Below are positions 12,728-12,781 of a DNA stretch of 12,781 bases, piece after piece. Each line of letters opens with the position of its first letter. The stretch's first letter is position 1. This DNA is from Alphaproteobacteria bacterium (GTDB lineage Bacteria; Pseudomonadota; Alphaproteobacteria; Rickettsiales; JAIXRX01). The notes under the pieces were generated by a model that was given only the letters and a program-made list of their open reading frames with translations, searched no databases and was not told where the DNA came from. A program made the position numbers and the translations under genes. The stretch covers positions 1 through 12,781 of the forward strand of contig JAIXRX010000175.1 in NCBI GenBank assembly GCA_027485005.1. The letters are read 5' to 3'.

Positions 12728-12756
12728 AATATGGTGCAGCCCATCCATCATTTCAA
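12728..12756 (-). promoter_or_regulatory. Probable promoter of the hflK-hflC-degP operon
   Basis: On the minus strand TTGAAA (12756-12751), a 17-nt spacer and CATATT (12733-12728) lie 33 nt upstream of the hflK ATG. The -35 matches consensus at 5 of 6 positions and the -10 at 4 of 6. No terminator is seen between the three genes, so one promoter could serve all. Confidence 0.4.
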
Positions 12757-12781
12757 GGGAAACCGACCATGTTTTTTTCAA

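Noticed and set aside
12695..12781. HflK extension or end of another gene at the right edge
   Set aside because: The good AAGGAG before ATG 12694 and canonical MAW start fix hflK; the short remaining sequence shows no identifiable coding tail and contains a promoter-like pair.
1..12781. Mobile elements, CRISPR arrays, tRNA or rRNA genes
   Set aside because: No transposase or integrase, no regularly spaced direct repeats, and no tRNA-like or rRNA-like sequence was seen.

Overview
The window is a stretch of chromosomal core genes from a Gram-negative bacterium, most likely an alphaproteobacterium. The pointers are flavin-dependent thymidylate synthase (ThyX), divergent purD/xseA, an hflK-hflC-degP cluster, lipoproteins with clear lipoboxes, and two perfect 16-bp parS sites of the TGTTTCACGTGAAACA type. 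Base composition varies: the first ~590 bases are AT-rich, while xseA and purD are GC-rich. I cannot name a genus from the sequence.

Layout, left to right. (1) Positions 1-469, minus: the 5' part of a two-helix membrane protein that runs off the left edge. (2) thyX (+), followed by a 527-base gene-free region (1537-2063). That region holds two hairpin terminators, two pairs of related structured repeats, and the first parS. (3) phoB (-), with a second parS just upstream. (4) yciB/ispZ (+), translationally coupled by an ATGA overlap to an unrecognised four-helix membrane protein, then an unrecognised 146-aa soluble protein that ends at a bidirectional terminator. (5) purD (-) and xseA (+), divergent across 63 bp. 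(6) A small lipoprotein (-), a terminator and a perfect 14-bp-stem palindrome, then ndk (-). (7) An OmpA-domain lipoprotein (+), divergent from ndk. (8) degP, hflC and hflK (-), running leftward from the right edge as one probable operon.

How the genes work together. ThyX (dTMP), PurD (purine synthesis), Ndk (NTP/dNTP balancing) and XseA (exonuclease VII) all concern nucleotides and DNA. HflK/HflC, DegP, the OmpA-like lipoprotein, YciB and the small membrane proteins concern the envelope and protein quality control. PhoB is a phosphate-type response regulator with no partner kinase or pst genes in view.

The most notable non-coding content is the pair of parS centromere sites 997 bp apart, flanking phoB. 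They suggest the window lies in the origin-proximal ParB-loading zone. Next comes the 1537-2053 repeat family, whose small hairpins show compensatory base changes between copies. I found no mobile element, CRISPR array, tRNA or rRNA, and no clear sign of a new multi-gene defence or accessory system.
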